A stretch of DNA of 64,000 nucleotides from a virus, in the IMG/VR virus record IMGVR_UViG_3300023184_003849, positions 57,847 through 121,846 of that record; one strand, written 5' to 3'. A program made the position numbers and the translations under genes. Positions 62,535-64,000 of this stretch are shown piece by piece. The notes below the pieces were generated by a model, which worked only from the letters and a program-made list of their open reading frames with translations, searched no databases and was not told the origin of the DNA. Within the stretch, counting starts at the first letter, position 1. Each line of letters starts with the position of its first letter.

Positions 62535-63368
62535 ATGAGCAAGAACCGTTTTGAACAATTGATCGAATACGTGATCAATGATGAAGAAGCCAAGGCCAAA
62601 GAACTTTTCCACCAAATTGTTGTGGAAAAAAGCCGCGCTATCTATGAAGACCTCATGGACGAAGAAGCCAAAGAGGAACAAGAAGAAAGTGTAGAAGAAG
62701 ATCTTGAAGAAGACAACGCTATGGGCATGGAGCCCACCGAGGTTGACACAGATGTAAGTGAAACCATGGGCGGCAGTCAAGCGCAAGACATGATCGATGA
62801 CGTTCAAGCCGAAGAACAAGGCATGAGCGAAGATGACAGCGAGTTTGATGACGAGGCTGAAAAAGCCGGCAAAGACCTCACACACGACATTGAAGACGAA
62901 CATGACGACGGTGATCTAGAAAATCGCGTGGTTGATCTAGAAGACAAACTAGACGAACTCATGGCAGAATTTGAAGCCATGATGGACGGTGACGGTGGTG
63001 ACATGGGCGACACACCCGACATGACCGACATTGAAGTACAAGACGATGAGTTTGAAACAGAAGGCGCCATGCCCATGGAAGAGGCCATCAACCTCAAGCA
63101 AGTACACCCAAAAACCACAACCAGTGAAGAAGGTAACGGCAAAGCAGGTCCTGTGGCATTCAACAGCGGCAAGACAGGCATGGCAGGTGCTCCAGTCAAA
63201 ATGACCGGTGACACAGCACAAGGTCGTCCTGCACCAACAACCAAGGACTTGATCGGCAAAGTAGGCAACACACCTGCTCAAGGCACACAAGATCCCAAGG
63301 CAGCACCCAAGCCAGTTACTGGTCAAGCCGCAGGCGTGAACACACGTTCACCATTGCCAAAGGCCTAA
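62535..63368 (+). CDS. 67: Prohead core/scaffold protein, gp67-like N-terminus
   Basis: 277 residues, very acidic in the middle third. The N-terminus KNRFEQLIEYVINDEEAKAK, ELFHQIVVEKSRAIYEDLMD aligns with the short T4 gp67 core protein (80 residues) and the gp67 of aquatic T4-like phages. The acidic stretch (DLEEDNAMGMEPTEVD, DDSEFDDEAEKAGKD) and a Pro/Gly/Thr/Lys-rich tail (TGDTAQGRPAPTTKD) extend it. Such proteins form the inner scaffold around which the prohead builds and are cleaved by gp21. It is 6 bases from gp21. Confidence 0.75.
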   Translation: MSKNRFEQLIEYVINDEEAKAKELFHQIVVEKSRAIYEDLMDEEAKEEQEESVEEDLEEDNAMGMEPTEVDTDVSETMGGSQAQDMIDDVQAEEQGMSEDDSEFDDEAEKAGKDLTHDIEDEHDDGDLENRVVDLEDKLDELMAEFEAMMDGDGGDMGDTPDMTDIEVQDDEFETEGAMPMEEAINLKQVHPKTTTSEEGNGKAGPVAFNSGKTGMAGAPVKMTGDTAQGRPAPTTKDLIGKVGNTPAQGTQDPKAAPKPVTGQAAGVNTRSPLPKA

Positions 63369-63374
63369 ACTGCG

Positions 63375-64000
63375 ATGAGATACTTACAAGAGCATTTGAA
63401 CTTTAATCAGGCCAAGATTCGCGTCTTGGTCGAAGATGCTCCTGACGGCAAAGGCCCATTCAACGGAAAAAACCTGTACATGGAGGGTATCTGTATCGAA
63501 GGCGGAGTAAAAAACGCCAACGAACGTGTGTACCCTGTGCATGAAATTGCCAAGGCTGTGGACACCATCAACAAACAAGTTATGGAAGGCTACAGCGTCA
63601 TGGGCGAAGTTGATCACCCTGAAGATCTCAAAATCAACTTGGATCGTGTGAGTCATACCATTGACAAAATGTGGATGGATGGCCCTTGCGGTTATGGCAA
63701 GTTGAGAATTATTCCAACACCCATGGGACAACTGGTCAAGACCATGTTGGATTCGGGTGTCAAACTCGGAGTTTCGAGCCGTGGTTCCGGCAACGTGAAC
63801 GACGGCAACGGACATGTCAGTGACTTTGAAATTGTCACTGTTGATGTTGTTGCTCAACCCAGTGCACCACATGCTTATCCCAAGGCCATCTATGAAGGAC
63901 TTCTCAACATGAAGTACGGACACAGAATCCTGGAAGTGGCAAGAGACGCTGGCAAGGACAGCAAGGTACAGAGATATTTGCAGAACGAGGTCACTCGTTT
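63375..64000 (+). CDS. 21: Prohead core protease gp21 (3' end outside window)
   Basis: At least 208 residues (T4 gp21 is 212), cut by the window edge. The S77-type motifs are visible: H81 in GEVDHPED and the catalytic Ser in LGVSSRGSG (S134 or S135). FNGKNLYMEGICIEGGVKNA and DFEIVTVDVVAQPSAP complete the family signature. It cleaves core and capsid proteins during head maturation. The ATG at 63375 is the first in the frame, just after the stop of the core protein. Confidence 0.95.
   Translation, partial: MRYLQEHLNFNQAKIRVLVEDAPDGKGPFNGKNLYMEGICIEGGVKNANERVYPVHEIAKAVDTINKQVMEGYSVMGEVDHPEDLKINLDRVSHTIDKMWMDGPCGYGKLRIIPTPMGQLVKTMLDSGVKLGVSSRGSGNVNDGNGHVSDFEIVTVDVVAQPSAPHAYPKAIYEGLLNMKYGHRILEVARDAGKDSKVQRYLQNEVTR

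Noticed and set aside
1-64000. CRISPR array or insertion sequence.
   Set aside because: No regularly spaced repeats and no transposase gene were found by reading.

Overview
The window is part of the genome of a T4-like myovirus (Caudoviricetes). The evidence is a recognisable set of T4-type proteins: portal gp20, a gp67-like prohead core protein, prohead protease gp21, baseplate proteins gp5, gp6, gp25, gp53, gp26 and a gp51-like protein, late sigma factor gp55, and recombination proteins gp46 and gp47. TATAAATA late-promoter-like boxes are also present. The gene content (many radical SAM enzymes, glycosyltransferases and a carbamoyltransferase, and gp6, gp25 and gp53 of the marine/freshwater type) resembles cyanophage- and pelagiphage-like aquatic T4 relatives more than coliphage T4. 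The host cannot be read from the sequence. Coding density is very high and many neighbouring genes overlap by ATGA.

Layout. (1) 1-3287: a partial leftward gene, then two rightward glycosyltransferase-like genes. (2) 3226-19657, leftward: a modification or glycan gene cluster. It holds five radical SAM enzymes whose SPASM-like cysteine domain lies N-terminal to the core, interleaved with three glycosyltransferase-like paralogs, a NodU/TobZ-type carbamoyltransferase, a miniature DegT-type aminotransferase-like protein, three glycosyltransferase-like proteins of GT8 or related type, and small conserved unknowns. (3) 19668-47698, leftward: the tail and baseplate block. It ends at a strong intrinsic terminator and contains a 4155-residue virion protein with seven FG-GAP-like segments. 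(4) 47699-56256, rightward: a sigma70-like promoter, gp55, gp47 and gp46, then a second accessory cassette of two C-terminal-SPASM radical SAM proteins, an SDR oxidoreductase, an unknown protein and a cobalamin-type radical SAM protein. (5) 56257-57172: a GIY-YIG nuclease gene between 13-nt direct repeats, then about 410 bases with no gene that look like a structured RNA. (6) 57173-58227, leftward: gp51-like and gp26. (7) 58251-64000, rightward: a tape-measure-like protein with a possible peptidoglycan-hydrolase segment, the portal, a small conserved protein, a prohead core protein and the start of gp21.

How it may work together. The gp55-gp47-gp46 operon supplies late transcription and recombination-linked replication. 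Late-type promoters then drive the tail, baseplate and head genes. The two radical SAM/glycosyltransferase clusters look like a phage-encoded chemistry module that modifies either host surface glycans or phage virion proteins; the sequence does not reveal the substrate. The most unusual items are the SPASM-first radical SAM array, the putative structured RNA beside the GIY-YIG gene, and the giant propeller-containing baseplate-region protein.
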